Source: Aurantibacter aestuarii
GTDB lineage: Bacteria; Bacteroidota; Bacteroidia; Flavobacteriales; Flavobacteriaceae
Length of the DNA stretch: 64,000 bases
Direction of reading: 5' to 3'
NCBI RefSeq assembly: GCF_003008425.1
Contig: NZ_PXOQ01000007.1
Coordinates: 954,419-1,018,418 of the forward strand
The position numbers and the translations under genes are program-made. The notes beneath the pieces are model-generated. The model had not been told where the DNA came from. It searched no databases and saw only the letters and a list, made by a program, of their open reading frames with translations. Positions 30,313-40,109 of the stretch are shown one piece after another. Each line of letters begins with the position of its first letter. Position 1 is the stretch's first letter.

Positions 30313-30846
30313 TTATTTTAAATATTTTTCTATTTCAGAAAGTTCCAAAATGATTGAACTTGAACTTATATTAAAGCAAGCACTTCCAATTCCGTAATCA
30401 ACGCTAAATTCCACTTGATTTTTGTCGGTAAATGAAATTCCAAATTCGTTTAGTTCATAATATCTAAAGTCAATCCATTTCATACAGTCGCTGATTTCAG
30501 GAATTTTGGAATTTGATTCGTATCCAGTTTTGAGTTTCTGGTTTATTAATTTTTCCAATCTGATAGCCTTTTGATTAAAAAAGTCAGAGTTTTTTACTTT
30601 TATAGTATCCTTTTTGTCAATCTGAAACAGCTCATACTTATAAGAGTATCGACCTTTATAATCAGCAATTCCAGTTGATTTGAATAAGTGATTTTTAAAT
30701 TCACAAGTTTTTATAATAATGTCATCTGAATATTCAGGGTCTTTTTTAGTCGATTCGTTACAGACTATTTTTAAGTCCGTTTCTTGAGCTTTGACTTTAA
30801 ATGAAAAAGTCAAAAGAAGAGTCAAAATTATTAATGTATATTTCAT
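30313..30846 (-). CDS. Hypothetical secreted protein
   Basis: 177 residues. It has a clear signal peptide (about 1-20, ending KVKAQ) and a small mature domain with several Cys (positions about 29, 48, 120 and 156) and many charged residues. No family recognised. It is flanked by GTGCACAA at both ends in the same orientation: one copy just before the start codon region (30850-30870), one after the stop (30299-30308). The unit therefore has the layout of a mobile gene cassette. Confidence 0.65.
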   Translation of the reverse strand: MKYTLIILTLLLTFSFKVKAQETDLKIVCNESTKKDPEYSDDIIIKTCEFKNHLFKSTGIADYKGRYSYKYELFQIDKKDTIKVKNSDFFNQKAIRLEKLINQKLKTGYESNSKIPEISDCMKWIDFRYYELNEFGISFTDKNQVEFSVDYGIGSACFNISSSSIILELSEIEKYLK

Positions 30847-30849
30847 TTT

Positions 30850-30907
30850 CTCAACTTGTGCACAACTTGTTATATCATAACTTTTATTAACGATATCCCG
30901 TTAATAA
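30850..30907. repeat. Palindrome cluster upstream of the orphan secreted-protein gene
   Basis: Three elements lie side by side. TTGTGCACAA (inside CAACTTGTGCACAACTTG) is a 10-bp palindrome. GTTAT-ATC-ATAAC (30869-30881) is a small hairpin. TTATTAACG (30884-30892) pairs perfectly with CGTTAATAA (30899-30907). The first motif is shared with the element at 30168-30312. They form the 5' boundary of the orphan gene unit. The remaining gap up to the pnp terminator (30908-31035) shows nothing I can assign. Confidence 0.55.
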
Positions 30908-31035
30908 GTAGGATGTAGTAATATTTGAGTTACTGTTATTCCGTAAAGATAATTTTTTTAAAGCATTATCCAACGGACTATTAATTTGTTGCAAATCTTC
31001 TCTGATACTGTGTGGCGAATTTAGGAATACAGTAT

Positions 31036-31065
31036 AAAAAAGCCCAACATTGCTGTTGGGCTTTT
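31036..31065 (-). terminator. Terminator after pnp
   Basis: AAGCCCAACA (31040-31049) pairs with TGTTGGGCTT (31054-31063). On the minus strand it is followed by a T-run (complement of 31036-31041). Confidence 0.85.
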
Positions 31066-31087
31066 AAGATTTATAAAAGAGATGTTC

Positions 31088-33325
31088 TTAATCTTCTTTT
31101 CTGTCTTGTCTTGGTTTACGGTCGTCACGTCGGTTATCTTTACCTCTGTTATCGCGTCCGCTACTACGTTTATCGTCTCTTGGTGGTCTTTCAACAAAAC
31201 CTTCTGGTTTTGGCAAAATAGCTTTACGAGACACTTTTTCTTTACGTGTTCTTGGGTCTACACCAAAGTACTTCACATCAAACACGTCACCCATGTTCAC
31301 CACATCGGCTACATTTTCTGTACGTTCCCATGCTAATTCACTTACGTGTAATAACACTTCGTTTCCTGGTGCTTCTGTATATTCTACAACTGCTCCAAAG
31401 TCTAGCATTTTAATAACTTTTACTTCGTAAACACTACCTTTTTCTGGTTTGAATAATAATGCATCAATTTTAGCAGTCACGGCTTTAATACCTTCTTGTC
31501 CTACACCTAAAATTTCTACAATACCTTCTTCGGTTACTGGATCTTCATTTATAACAATTGTCGTTCCAGTTTCTTTTTGCATTTCTTGGATTACTTTTCC
31601 ACCTGGTCCAATTAAAGCTCCAATAAATTCATTTGGAATTCTTCTTGTTATCATAGTTGGTGCGTGTTCCTTAACGCTTTCTGCAGGTGCAGCAATAGTA
31701 TCGGTAATTTTACCTAATATATGTAAACGACCTTCACGTGCTTGCTTTAAAGCATTCACTAAAATCTCGTAGCTTAATCCTTTAACTTTAATGTCCATTT
31801 GGCAAGCTGTAATACCTTCAGACGTACCTGTAACTTTAAAGTCCATATCACCTAAGTGATCTTCATCTCCTAAAATATCCGATAATACTGCATATTTTCC
31901 AGATTCTGCATCAGAAATTAATCCCATTGCAATACCAGATACTGGTCTAGTCATTTTAACTCCGGCGTCCATTAAAGCCATAGTTCCTGCACATACGGTT
32001 GCCATAGACGATGAACCGTTAGACTCTAAAACCTCAGACACTACACGTACTGTGTAAGGGCAGTCTTCAGGAATCATACCTTTTAAACCACGTTGTGCTA
32101 AGTTACCATGTCCAACTTCTCTACGAGAGGTTCCTCTAATTGGTCGAGCTTCTCCAGTACAAAAAGGAGGGAAGTTATAGTGTAAATAGAAATTTTCTTC
32201 ACCTTCAAAAGATGGCATATCAATTTGATTAGCATCTCTAGAGGTTCCTAAAGTAACTGTAGCTAATGCTTGAGTTTCTCCACGTGTAAATATAGACGAT
32301 CCGTGTGTAGATGGTAAATAGTCTACCTCACACCAGATTGGTCTAATTTCGTCTGTTTTACGTCCATCTAAACGTAAACCTTCATCTAAGGTTAAATTTC
32401 TTATGGCTGCTTTTTCAGCTTTAGCGTAGTACTTAGATACTAAGTCTCCGTAATCTTCTAATTCTTCTTCTGTAAAAGTTGCTTTTACGTCTTCTTTAAT
32501 AGCAGCAAATGCTTCACCACGCTCTTTTTTAGAAGATCCGTTTCTAGCAATTTCATAAACTTTATCGTAAGCTAAATCTTTAATTTTTTTAGCTAACTCT
32601 TCGTCTTCACGTTCTGGTGTGTACTCACGAGTTTCTTTTTTACCAAATGCTTCGGCTAATTTAACCTGAGCAGCACATTGTACTTTAATAGCTTCATGAG
32701 CAAATTTAATAGCGTCTGCCATTTCTTCCTCAGAAATTTCATTCATCTCACCTTCTACCATCATTACAGAATCTGCAGAAGCACCAATCATCATGTCGAT
32801 ATCCGATTCTGCTAACTGAGCTCTAGTAGGGTTAATAATGAATTCTCCATTAACACGACCAACTCTAGCTTCTGAAATTGGACATTCAAAAGGGAAATCT
32901 GATAATTGAATAGCGGCAGAAGCAGCTAATCCAGCCATAGCGTCTGGCATAACGTTTTCGTCATGAGACATTAACTGTATCATAACCTGAGTTTCTGCGT
33001 GATAATCCTTTGGGAATAACGGACGTAACACACGGTCTACAAGACGCATGGTTAATACCTCACCATCACTTGGTCTTGCTTCTCTTTTAAAGAAACCACC
33101 TGGGTAACGACCTGCAGCAGCAAATTTTTCACGGTAGTCTACCGTTAAAGGTAAAAAATCTACATCACTTTGCTTGTAGTTAGATACTACAGTACATAAT
33201 AACATACATTTTCCAGATTGAACAACAACAGAACCATGCGCCTGTTTTGCTAACTTTCCTGTTTCGATAGAAATTTCTCTTCCATCTCCAAGGTCAATGA
33301 CCTCTTTAAATACTTTTGGAATCAT
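31088..33325 (-). CDS. pnp: Polyribonucleotide nucleotidyltransferase (PNPase)
   Basis: 745 residues. Two RNase PH-like domains (the second with [16 protein letters not shown] and a [12 protein letters not shown] catalytic segment) are followed by a KH domain ([20 protein letters not shown]) and an S1 domain ([18 protein letters not shown]). An Arg/Asp/Lys-rich tail of about 45 residues ends the protein and may bind RNA. It degrades RNA 3' to 5' phosphorolytically. It lies downstream of rpsO, the conserved rpsO-pnp order, but a terminator separates them. Confidence 0.97.
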   Translation of the reverse strand: MIPKVFKEVIDLGDGREISIETGKLAKQAHGSVVVQSGKCMLLCTVVSNYKQSDVDFLPLTVDYREKFAAAGRYPGGFFKREARPSDGEVLTMRLVDRVLRPLFPKDYHAETQVMIQLMSHDENVMPDAMAGLAASAAIQLSDFPFECPISEARVGRVNGEFIINPTRAQLAESDIDMMIGASADSVMMVEGEMNEISEEEMADAIKFAHEAIKVQCAAQVKLAEAFGKKETREYTPEREDEELAKKIKDLAYDKVYEIARNGSSKKERGEAFAAIKEDVKATFTEEELEDYGDLVSKYYAKAEKAAIRNLTLDEGLRLDGRKTDEIRPIWCEVDYLPSTHGSSIFTRGETQALATVTLGTSRDANQIDMPSFEGEENFYLHYNFPPFCTGEARPIRGTSRREVGHGNLAQRGLKGMIPEDCPYTVRVVSEVLESNGSSSMATVCAGTMALMDAGVKMTRPVSGIAMGLISDAESGKYAVLSDILGDEDHLGDMDFKVTGTSEGITACQMDIKVKGLSYEILVNALKQAREGRLHILGKITDTIAAPAESVKEHAPTMITRRIPNEFIGALIGPGGKVIQEMQKETGTTIVINEDPVTEEGIVEILGVGQEGIKAVTAKIDALLFKPEKGSVYEVKVIKMLDFGAVVEYTEAPGNEVLLHVSELAWERTENVADVVNMGDVFDVKYFGVDPRTRKEKVSRKAILPKPEGFVERPPRDDKRSSGRDNRGKDNRRDDRKPRQDRKED

Positions 33326-33478
33326 AAAAGTTTTTTAATTTTAATTAAACAATGGTCGTTGTGTTGTTGTTGTAGTTGTTGTGTGTGTGTCTTAGTTAGA
33401 GACGGTGACCAATGAAAAACTATAATTTAGCTTCTTCTTTACGAGTGTTATACTCTTACGTTTGAGTAGTTTTATATC
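33326..33478 (-). promoter_or_regulatory. pnp leader region with CA-rich unstructured tract
   Basis: Between the rpsO terminator and the pnp ATG, the minus strand carries a GAGT/ACTC hairpin, a GTCT/AGAC hairpin and then a run of CAC/CAA repeats (about 33358-33390). PNPase leaders in enterobacteria are targets of autoregulation. Whether this leader acts likewise is unproven. No exact TAnnTTTG box was found. Confidence 0.35.
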
Positions 33479-33508
33479 AAAAAACCACGCTATAAAGCGT
33501 GGTTTTTT
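33479..33508 (-). terminator. Terminator after rpsO
   Basis: AAAACCACGCT (33481-33491) pairs with AGCGTGGTTTT (33496-33506), with A/T runs on both sides. Confidence 0.87.
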
Positions 33509-33516
33509 TAGTAAGA

Positions 33517-33786
33517 TTATTTTCTTAATCCTAACTCTTTAACAATAGCACGATATCTTAAGATATCTTTCTTAGTTAAATAATCTAGTAAAGCACGACG
33601 CTTACCTACCAATTTAACAAGAGAACGCTCTGTGTTATAATCTTTATGATTTTTCTTTAAATGCTCTGTTAAATGGTTAATTCTGTGAGTAAATAAAGCA
33701 ATTTGTCCTTCTGCAGAACCTGTGTTTGTAGCTTTCTCTCCGTGTTTTTCGAAAAGTTTAGCTTTTTCTTCTTTAGATAAATACAT
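33517..33786 (-). CDS. rpsO: 30S ribosomal protein uS15
   Basis: 89 residues from the ATG at 33786 (MYLSKEEKAKLF), the usual length. An extension to 33843 is rejected because the predicted promoter at 33841-33848 lies at its 5' edge. The family motif GSAEGQIALFTHRINHLTEHLKKNHKDY is followed by LVGKRRALLDYL. It binds 16S rRNA early in 30S assembly. Confidence 0.98.
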   Translation of the reverse strand: MYLSKEEKAKLFEKHGEKATNTGSAEGQIALFTHRINHLTEHLKKNHKDYNTERSLVKLVGKRRALLDYLTKKDILRYRAIVKELGLRK

Positions 33787-33840
33787 TCTAATATTATTGT
33801 AAATGATTGTTATGTACACGAAAGTGTTTCTTTCGAGCTG

Positions 33841-33848
33841 CAAATATA
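33841..33848 (-). promoter_or_regulatory. Predicted -7 box of the rpsO promoter
   Basis: On the minus strand TATATTTG matches TAnnTTTG. A near-match TTTC lies 17 nt upstream. The leader would be about 50 nt. Confidence 0.6.
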
Positions 33849-33882
33849 GACAATTATCTGATATGGAAACTGTTTATTGTAT

Positions 33883-33924
33883 AAAAAAGGTCTATCAAAA
33901 TTATATTTTTTTTTGATAGACCTT
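33883..33924 (-). terminator. Terminator after accD
   Basis: AAGGTCTATCAAAA (33887-33900) and TTTTGATAGACCTT (33911-33924) form a perfect 14-bp stem. On the minus strand six T follow. Confidence 0.85.
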
Positions 33925-33955
33925 AGTCAATAAATATCTAATAGCAATTAATTAC

Positions 33956-34813
33956 CTATGCTCTTAAAGGCGCATTTGTAATTAAATCTATATATTGATT
34001 TACTTTGTCTTTAAGCTCACTTCTTAGTGTGATAAAATCCAAGAAACCATGTTCTAATAAAAACTCCGACGTTTGGAAGCCTTCCGGTAATTCCTGACCT
34101 GTAGTATCTCTTACCACTCGTGGTCCTGCAAAACCAATTAAAGCGCCAGGCTCTGCAATATTAATGTCGCCTAACATCGCAAAAGAGGCTGTGGTACCAC
34201 CTGTTGTTGGATCTGTACACAAAGAGATGTAAGGGATTTGAGCGTCTGCTAACTGCGCTAATTTAGCACTGGTTTTAGCTAATTGCATTAAAGATAATGC
34301 TGCTTCCATCATACGGGCACCTCCAGATTTAGAGATAATCATAAATGGGACATTGTTTTTTAATGAATAGTTGGCTGCACGAGCAATTTTTTCTCCTACA
34401 ACAGAACCCATAGAACCTCCAATAAATGAGAAATCCATAGCTGCAACCACTAAATCTTTACCTTTAGATTTACCAACAGCAGTTCTTACTGCATCTTTAA
34501 GCTTTGTTTTGTCTTGAGCGGCTTTTAAACGATCTGGATACTTTTTAGTGTCTTCAAAACTTAAAGGATCTTTAGAAGTTAAATTTTCGTCTAACTCTTT
34601 AAACTTATTATCATCAAAAAGGATTTCAAAATATTCTTTACTTCCTATTCTAACATGATATCCGTCTTCTGGACTTATATAAAAGTTTTTTTCTAACTCT
34701 TTAGTATCTACTATTTTACCAGTAGGCGATTTATACCAAAGTCCTTTTGGAGTGTCTTTTTTATCTTCAGTAGAGGTATGAATACCCTTTTCTTTTCTTT
34801 TAAACCAAGCCAT
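33956..34813 (-). CDS. accD: Acetyl-CoA carboxylase carboxyltransferase subunit beta, zinc-ribbon degenerate
   Basis: 285 residues. The carboxyltransferase core is well kept ([60 protein letters not shown]). It transfers carboxyl from biotin to acetyl-CoA to give malonyl-CoA for fatty acid synthesis. The N-terminal C4 zinc ribbon of the E. coli protein is aligned here by [20 protein letters not shown] and ISPEDGYH. All four cysteines are replaced, so it should not bind zinc there. It follows fbaA by 63 nt on the same strand. Confidence 0.96.
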   Translation of the reverse strand: MAWFKRKEKGIHTSTEDKKDTPKGLWYKSPTGKIVDTKELEKNFYISPEDGYHVRIGSKEYFEILFDDNKFKELDENLTSKDPLSFEDTKKYPDRLKAAQDKTKLKDAVRTAVGKSKGKDLVVAAMDFSFIGGSMGSVVGEKIARAANYSLKNNVPFMIISKSGGARMMEAALSLMQLAKTSAKLAQLADAQIPYISLCTDPTTGGTTASFAMLGDINIAEPGALIGFAGPRVVRDTTGQELPEGFQTSEFLLEHGFLDFITLRSELKDKVNQYIDLITNAPLRA

Positions 34814-34847
34814 ATAAAATCCTAATTAAATAGTTTTATTGTTGCAG

Positions 34848-34855
34848 CAAAAATA
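34848..34855 (-). promoter_or_regulatory. Possible -7 box for accD
   Basis: On the minus strand TATTTTTG (34855-34848) matches TAnnTTTG in the fbaA-accD gap, but no good -33 element is present. Confidence 0.4.
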
Positions 34856-34876
34856 CAAAATAGATTTTTGAAGTTT

Positions 34877-35944
34877 TTATAATGTGTTTACATTATTTAA
34901 GTCTTCAAACGCTTTTTCTAATCTTGCTACAAAAGTTTCTTCTCCTTTACGAATCCAAACTCTTGGATCGTAGTATTTTTTATTTGGTACTTCTTCGCCT
35001 TCAGGGTTACCTATTTGCGATTGTAAGTAATCTGTTTTGTCTGCAAAATAATCTCTAACACCAGTCATAAATGCATATTGCATATCGGTATCAATATTCA
35101 TTTTAACTACGCCATAACCAATAGATTCTCTAATTTCTTCAACTGAAGAACCAGATCCACCATGGAATACAAAATCGATATGATTGTGTTTCACACCATA
35201 TTTTTCTGAAATAAATTCCTGAGAATTTTTTAAGATTTTTGGTGTTAGTTTTACGTTTCCTGGTTTATAAACCCCATGAACGTTTCCAAATGCCGCAGCA
35301 ATGGTAAATTTATCACTTACTTTGCTTAATTCTTCATAAGCGTAAGCAACTTCTTCTGGTTGTGTGTATAATTTAGACTCGTCTACATCGCTGTTGTCTA
35401 CACCATCTTCTTCACCACCGGTAATACCTAATTCAATTTCTAAAGTCATGCCCATTTTAGACATACGCTTTAAATACTCTTTACAAATTTCTATGTTTTC
35501 TTCTAAAGGCTCTTCACTTAAATCTATCATATGAGAAGAGAATAACGATTTTCCAGTTTCTTTGTAAAATGCTTCACTAGCATCTAATAAACCATCAATC
35601 CATGGAAGTAGTTTTTTTGCAGCATGATCGGTATGTAAAATAACCGGTACGCCATAAGCTTCTGCCATAATATGTACGTGACGTGCACCTGCAACAGAAC
35701 CTGCAATTGCAGCTTTTTGGTTCTCGTTACTTAAACCTTTACCTGCATTAAATACACCACCACCATTTGAAAATTGGATAATTACTGGAGCATTTAATTT
35801 TGCAGCCGTTTCTAGAACGCCGTTAATAGAGCTAGATCCAGTTACGTTTACCGCTGGTAAAGCAAAACCTTTTTCCTTTGCTAATTTGAAAATTTCTTGA
35901 ACTTGATCTCCAGTTGCAACGCCTGGTTTGATGTTGTGAGCCAT
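34877..35944 (-). CDS. fbaA: Class II fructose-bisphosphate aldolase
   Basis: 355 residues, the class IIA long form. Zinc and substrate residues lie in VPVILHTDHAAKKLLPW, MTLEIELGITGGEEDG, FVFHGGSGSS and VKMNIDTDMQYAF. It splits or forms fructose 1,6-bisphosphate in glycolysis and gluconeogenesis. A TACATTTG -7-like box lies at 35971-35978 on the minus strand. accD follows 63 nt downstream. Confidence 0.97.
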   Translation of the reverse strand: MAHNIKPGVATGDQVQEIFKLAKEKGFALPAVNVTGSSSINGVLETAAKLNAPVIIQFSNGGGVFNAGKGLSNENQKAAIAGSVAGARHVHIMAEAYGVPVILHTDHAAKKLLPWIDGLLDASEAFYKETGKSLFSSHMIDLSEEPLEENIEICKEYLKRMSKMGMTLEIELGITGGEEDGVDNSDVDESKLYTQPEEVAYAYEELSKVSDKFTIAAAFGNVHGVYKPGNVKLTPKILKNSQEFISEKYGVKHNHIDFVFHGGSGSSVEEIRESIGYGVVKMNIDTDMQYAFMTGVRDYFADKTDYLQSQIGNPEGEEVPNKKYYDPRVWIRKGEETFVARLEKAFEDLNNVNTL

Positions 35945-35970
35945 GTTAGTTTTGGGTTTTAATTAAGCCT

Positions 35971-35978
35971 CAAATGTA
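35971..35978 (-). promoter_or_regulatory. Predicted -7 box of the fbaA promoter
   Basis: On the minus strand TACATTTG (35978-35971) matches TAnnTTTG, about 27 nt before the ATG. The -33 element is not clear. Confidence 0.55.
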
Positions 35979-36013
35979 ATGATTTTTTAATAAAACCCTA
36001 AATCGTAAACTAA

Positions 36014-38536
36014 TTAAAACGGATAGTTGATACCAATGTTATAGACGGCATTTGAAAAATTATAGTCATTAAACCATCTATTTTGTTCTTGGTAAGAGGG
36101 ATCATAGGTTTTAAAACCAATGTCAAATCTTAACAAGAAGAAATTAAAATCGTATCTAAATCCAAAACCAGAACCTATGGCTATATCTTTTAAATCGTTA
36201 AGATTTGTAAAAGTTGCTTCTTCCTGATCTACGTCGTCTAAAACATTCCAGATATTTCCAACATCTACAAACAAAGCACCATTTAAAGGTCCTACTATGT
36301 TAAAGCGTTGCTCGGCGCTTAAGGTAATTTTTAAATTGGCTTCATTAAACTCGTTGTTACTTTGTAGGCTTCCAGGTCCTAAATTATAAGCGGTCCATGC
36401 TCTGTTATCGTTTGCACCACCAGCAAAAAAACTTTTAGAAAATGGAATGCTTGAGGAGTTTCCAAAAGGAACGGCAATACCTAAAAAACTACGTATGGCA
36501 AAGACATTCTTTTCTCCTAAATCCCAGTACTTAACATAGTCAAACTCTGTTTTTACATATTGCGAATAGGCTACATTTAAAATTTCATAATTGTTTTCGC
36601 TATTGCTATTTAAACCTGCACTATTTGCTAATAATGAGATAAGATTACCTGCAGCTTCTACTTTAAACCTGAAGATTGAAAAATCATTATCAAATAAATT
36701 ATCTCTTTTATCTTTAGTATAACTAAAATTTGAAGCTATAATTAAGTTGTCTTCGGTTAAACGGTCTTTACGTTCGTCTATACTATTAACCGTTGAGAAA
36801 GTTTCTCCAGTTAACGGGAAAGCCCCGCTAGTGACGTCATCTAAAAACTGATCGGCTTGATTAGGAATACTCAATTCACTATCGGCAGGAATGTAGTTGG
36901 TGTTAATAGCAATTTGATTTAGTACATCATAGGAGTTTTCATAGACGTTAAAATAATTAGAGGTATTAAGGTTTTTTACATATTGTATATTAAAAAGGTC
37001 TACCCTGTTTGTAACAGATTTATTCGGAAACCAAGTATAATTAAAACGACCGTTAAAAGTCTGTTTGTCTAAACCAATATTGGTTTGGCTAGATGTTGAA
37101 ATACTAATTAATGTATTTGGGAACATCTCTTTAGGAATAATTTTATCTGCTTTAAATGGGAAAAAAAATCGTGGGATGTTTAGTCTTAAATTGGCACCAA
37201 CTTCGTTAATATCGAAAAAACTGTCGCTATTATCTGCTGCGTCTTTTGACGCACCAATAGAGGTGAAGCCGGAAAGCTCTAAAGTTTCTGCGCCTTTAAA
37301 AACATTACGCATGGTTAAACTGGGGTTAATTGTAAATCCAACAGTTTGTATGTTACTTTGAAAGACTTCGCCGCTAAAACCCAACGTAAATTTTTTATAA
37401 GGATTTAAATAAATATTTGTAGTAAGTGTGGTATCTGGATTTTCAATATATTCTATCCTTGGGTATTTAAAGGTTTTTAAATCACTAATTTTCCTCGAAG
37501 TTAGTGGTCTGTTTTTATCTTTAAAAATACTGTTTGGGGTAATAAATACAGGATCTGTAATGGCTTTTGGATAATATTTTAATTTCCCTTTACTATAGAT
37601 ATTAAAACCGTTATAGATAGTCGTATCTGTGTATATAGTGTTTCTGTCTTCAAAAGAACTATTTGTGTAGATATTTACATCTTTAATTTTATAAATTTTA
37701 AAAGGCTCTTTTAATGTGCTGTCTCCGTTTTTAATAGATCTATTGGCAATTTGAAGCTCAACATTAATTTTATTGTTTGTGCCAATGGTATCCATTTCAA
37801 AGTAGAAGTAATCTTGAGAGAAGTGGTATACGCCGTTATTTCTCATAACATCTGTAACACGCTTTTTCTCGTTAAGAGTGTTATTAGTTTTGTACTGTTC
37901 TCCTTTTTTTAAATATGAATCAGCTTTAGTCTTTTCATATAGTGAGTCTACTATTGGTGAAGCAATTTTTGTAGAAATAGAGTCTATAATAAAAGGTGAT
38001 CCTGAATTTATTTTATATATTACTTTAGCGCGTTGAGTGCTATCTTTATCTGTTTCCACATCTGTTTTTACGTTAAACCAGCCATTATTCCAATAATAAC
38101 TTTCTAGTCGCTTTAATGATCGTTTTGTTAAAGAATCATTTACAATTTGCGGGGCTTCTCCGACACTTTTTAACCAGGCATTAAAGTTTAATTTAGATTC
38201 TACTAATTTATCAACTTGTTTTCTGGAATATAAATTTGTTTTTTTTCTTAACTTTTCAGGGTTTTCATAAATACGTTCGTTTAAGATGGAGTCTAAATTT
38301 GGTCTTGCCAAATTGTAGATGTGCAATCTTAAAGGAAACCCTAAAAGGTTTTTATTTGGTTGCTGGTAAAGTAAATTTTTTAGGACAACTGTTTTGTTCT
38401 CTTCTCCATTTACTTCAATACGATTTTCGTCCAGTAAATGTTCATCATCTCCCACACGTTTTAGGGCATCGCAAGAGGTGACAGAAATCAGAATAATTCC
38501 TAAAATAAGAAGGTAAAAGTTTTTATTTAACAACAT
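36014..38536 (-). CDS. TamL-type lipoprotein of the BamA/TamA superfamily
   Basis: 840 residues. The N-terminal lipoprotein signal ends SVTSC, then DALKRVGDDEHLLDENRIEVNG. POTRA-like repeats fill the first half. The second half is an Omp85 barrel with the loop-6-like motif FAGGANDNRAWTAYNLGPG and terminal strand AVYNIGINYPF. A lipidated TamA relative is characteristic of Bacteroidota (TamL) and is thought to work with TamB in exporting outer membrane proteins. No tamB-like gene adjoins it. The AsmA-like gene at 3787 is far away. Confidence 0.88.
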   Translation of the reverse strand: MLLNKNFYLLILGIILISVTSCDALKRVGDDEHLLDENRIEVNGEENKTVVLKNLLYQQPNKNLLGFPLRLHIYNLARPNLDSILNERIYENPEKLRKKTNLYSRKQVDKLVESKLNFNAWLKSVGEAPQIVNDSLTKRSLKRLESYYWNNGWFNVKTDVETDKDSTQRAKVIYKINSGSPFIIDSISTKIASPIVDSLYEKTKADSYLKKGEQYKTNNTLNEKKRVTDVMRNNGVYHFSQDYFYFEMDTIGTNNKINVELQIANRSIKNGDSTLKEPFKIYKIKDVNIYTNSSFEDRNTIYTDTTIYNGFNIYSKGKLKYYPKAITDPVFITPNSIFKDKNRPLTSRKISDLKTFKYPRIEYIENPDTTLTTNIYLNPYKKFTLGFSGEVFQSNIQTVGFTINPSLTMRNVFKGAETLELSGFTSIGASKDAADNSDSFFDINEVGANLRLNIPRFFFPFKADKIIPKEMFPNTLISISTSSQTNIGLDKQTFNGRFNYTWFPNKSVTNRVDLFNIQYVKNLNTSNYFNVYENSYDVLNQIAINTNYIPADSELSIPNQADQFLDDVTSGAFPLTGETFSTVNSIDERKDRLTEDNLIIASNFSYTKDKRDNLFDNDFSIFRFKVEAAGNLISLLANSAGLNSNSENNYEILNVAYSQYVKTEFDYVKYWDLGEKNVFAIRSFLGIAVPFGNSSSIPFSKSFFAGGANDNRAWTAYNLGPGSLQSNNEFNEANLKITLSAEQRFNIVGPLNGALFVDVGNIWNVLDDVDQEEATFTNLNDLKDIAIGSGFGFRYDFNFFLLRFDIGFKTYDPSYQEQNRWFNDYNFSNAVYNIGINYPF

Positions 38537-38656
38537 AGTTGGCTAAAAAATTTCCGCTCAAAAATACATATATTATTTGCGTTTTTATCTTTTTTAAACG
38601 ATAAGCTACTTATTTTATTGACTTTTTTCTTTTCTTTATCAAAAAAATGAAACTTA

Positions 38657-39379
38657 ATGCTTTCTAAAAACGATATAAAAAGTATAACTCGTTTAAAACA
38701 AAAAAAGTATCGTCAGCTAGATGGTGTTTTTGTAGTTGAAGGTATTAAAACGATAAATGAATTTTTAAACTCTTCATATTCTTTAAAACATTTATATACT
38801 ACGTCATCATTTCATTTATCTGAAAAAGAAGAAACTATTATTAGTGAATCAGAATTAAAAAAAATTAGTTTTTTATCTAATCCTAATACAGCTTTAGCTT
38901 TATTTCATATTGAGAAAAAAGAACTAAGCTTTACCGATAATTTTACTCTAGCTTTAGATGATGTTAACGATCCTGGTAATTTAGGAACCATTATAAGATT
39001 GTGCGATTGGTTTGGAATATCTCGATTGGTTTGTAGTGAACATACAGTAGATTGTTATAACCCAAAAGTAATTCAGGCTACTATGGGGTCTTTAACACGT
39101 GTACATGTTAGTTATTGTAATTTACCTGAGTTTTTAAAATCCACTAATTTACCTGTATATGGTGCATTTATGGACGGAGAAAACGTTTATAAATCTACCT
39201 TAACAAAGTCTGCTGTTTTAGTTATGGGAAATGAAGCTAATGGCATTTCTAGAGAAGTTGAAAATTTAATATCAAATCGTACAAGCATACCACGTTTTGG
39301 AGACTTAAAAGCAACTGAAAGTTTAAATGTGGCAACCGCAACATCTATTCTATTAAGCGAATTTTTTAGAACGTCTTAA
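38657..39379 (+). CDS. SpoU/TrmH-family RNA 2'-O-methyltransferase with substrate-binding domain
   Basis: 240 residues. The N-terminal substrate-binding domain (about 1-90: KQKKYRQLDGVFVVEGIKTINEF) is followed by a SPOUT catalytic domain with LDDVNDPGNLGTIIRLCDWF, MGNEANGIS and IPRFGDLKATESLNVATATSILLSEF. It is like RlmB/TsnR-type rRNA methyltransferases. It is divergent from tamL and its stop lies 2 nt from the end of convergent porT. Confidence 0.92.
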   Translation: MLSKNDIKSITRLKQKKYRQLDGVFVVEGIKTINEFLNSSYSLKHLYTTSSFHLSEKEETIISESELKKISFLSNPNTALALFHIEKKELSFTDNFTLALDDVNDPGNLGTIIRLCDWFGISRLVCSEHTVDCYNPKVIQATMGSLTRVHVSYCNLPEFLKSTNLPVYGAFMDGENVYKSTLTKSAVLVMGNEANGISREVENLISNRTSIPRFGDLKATESLNVATATSILLSEFFRTS

Positions 39380-39381
39380 AA

Positions 39382-40104
39382 TTACTGAAAGGTAAAATTA
39401 ATAAAAATACCTCGGGTCTGCTGGCTTTCAATATTTCCTGTCCATGGACTATTTGGGTCTATGTCCGGAACTAGTTCGTTTGTGGTTGCAAATACACCAC
39501 GAATACTTGGTGTAAATTTAAAATAAGACAGATAGAAATCTATTCCAAAACCTACTTCATAAAACGATACGTTTTTTTTGGTTCTGTAATTTCCGCTACT
39601 ATTATCTTCTGGGTTATCTTGATTACTGGATAGGTTTAAAGCGGTACTTAATCCGGCTAAAATGAAAGGTCTGAAGTTATTGATTCTTGTAGTAGATAGT
39701 TTTAAAAGTAATGGTATATAAACGTAAGTGGATTTTACTTCACGCATAAAATCGCTATTCTTTATATCTTCTTCGGGAATACCGTCAAAATAAGATTCGT
39801 CAAAAAATAAAGTTCTGGTAGAAATGACTAGTCCAGGCTCTAGACGAACATCTATATGGTCTGTAATTCTGGCATTACCAATTAAACCAACGTTAAAACC
39901 TGCAGATTTTTCTGTAATTATATCTTTAACAGGTGTTTTATAATCAAACTTAAAATCTAAATTATTAAAACCTATATAGTAACCCCAGCTTAATGGTTTT
40001 TTATCTACAGATTGGTGGTTTTGCACCGCTTCTTTTGTAAACCATTGTGCGTTAGCGGTTAAACCAGAAATTAATATAACAAATAGGAGAATCTGTTTTT
40101 TCAT
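39382..40104 (-). CDS. porT: Type IX secretion system protein PorT
   Basis: 240 residues. Signal peptide about 1-19 (ending TANAQ), then an outer membrane barrel (SWGYYIGFNNLDFKFDYK, VGLIGNARITDHIDVRLEPGL, FYEVGFGIDFYLSYFKFTPSIRG). PorT is needed for the type IX system that exports proteins across the outer membrane and in many flavobacteria for gliding. The placement 5 nt after ubiE on the same strand is the arrangement I know for porT in this group. I infer the organism has a type IX system. The other por genes are outside the window. Confidence 0.85.
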   Translation of the reverse strand: MKKQILLFVILISGLTANAQWFTKEAVQNHQSVDKKPLSWGYYIGFNNLDFKFDYKTPVKDIITEKSAGFNVGLIGNARITDHIDVRLEPGLVISTRTLFFDESYFDGIPEEDIKNSDFMREVKSTYVYIPLLLKLSTTRINNFRPFILAGLSTALNLSSNQDNPEDNSSGNYRTKKNVSFYEVGFGIDFYLSYFKFTPSIRGVFATTNELVPDIDPNSPWTGNIESQQTRGIFINFTFQ

Positions 40105-40109
40105 AAAAA

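Noticed and set aside
30168-30907. Integron attC sites
   Set aside because: The long folded sites are suggestive, but the attC core bases at the ends are not present and no integron integrase is in the window, so only a cassette-like layout is reported.
31012-31336. Two plus-strand frames rich in Val, Phe and Leu
   Set aside because: They are antisense to the pnp 3' end and to its terminator; pnp codes on the minus strand there.
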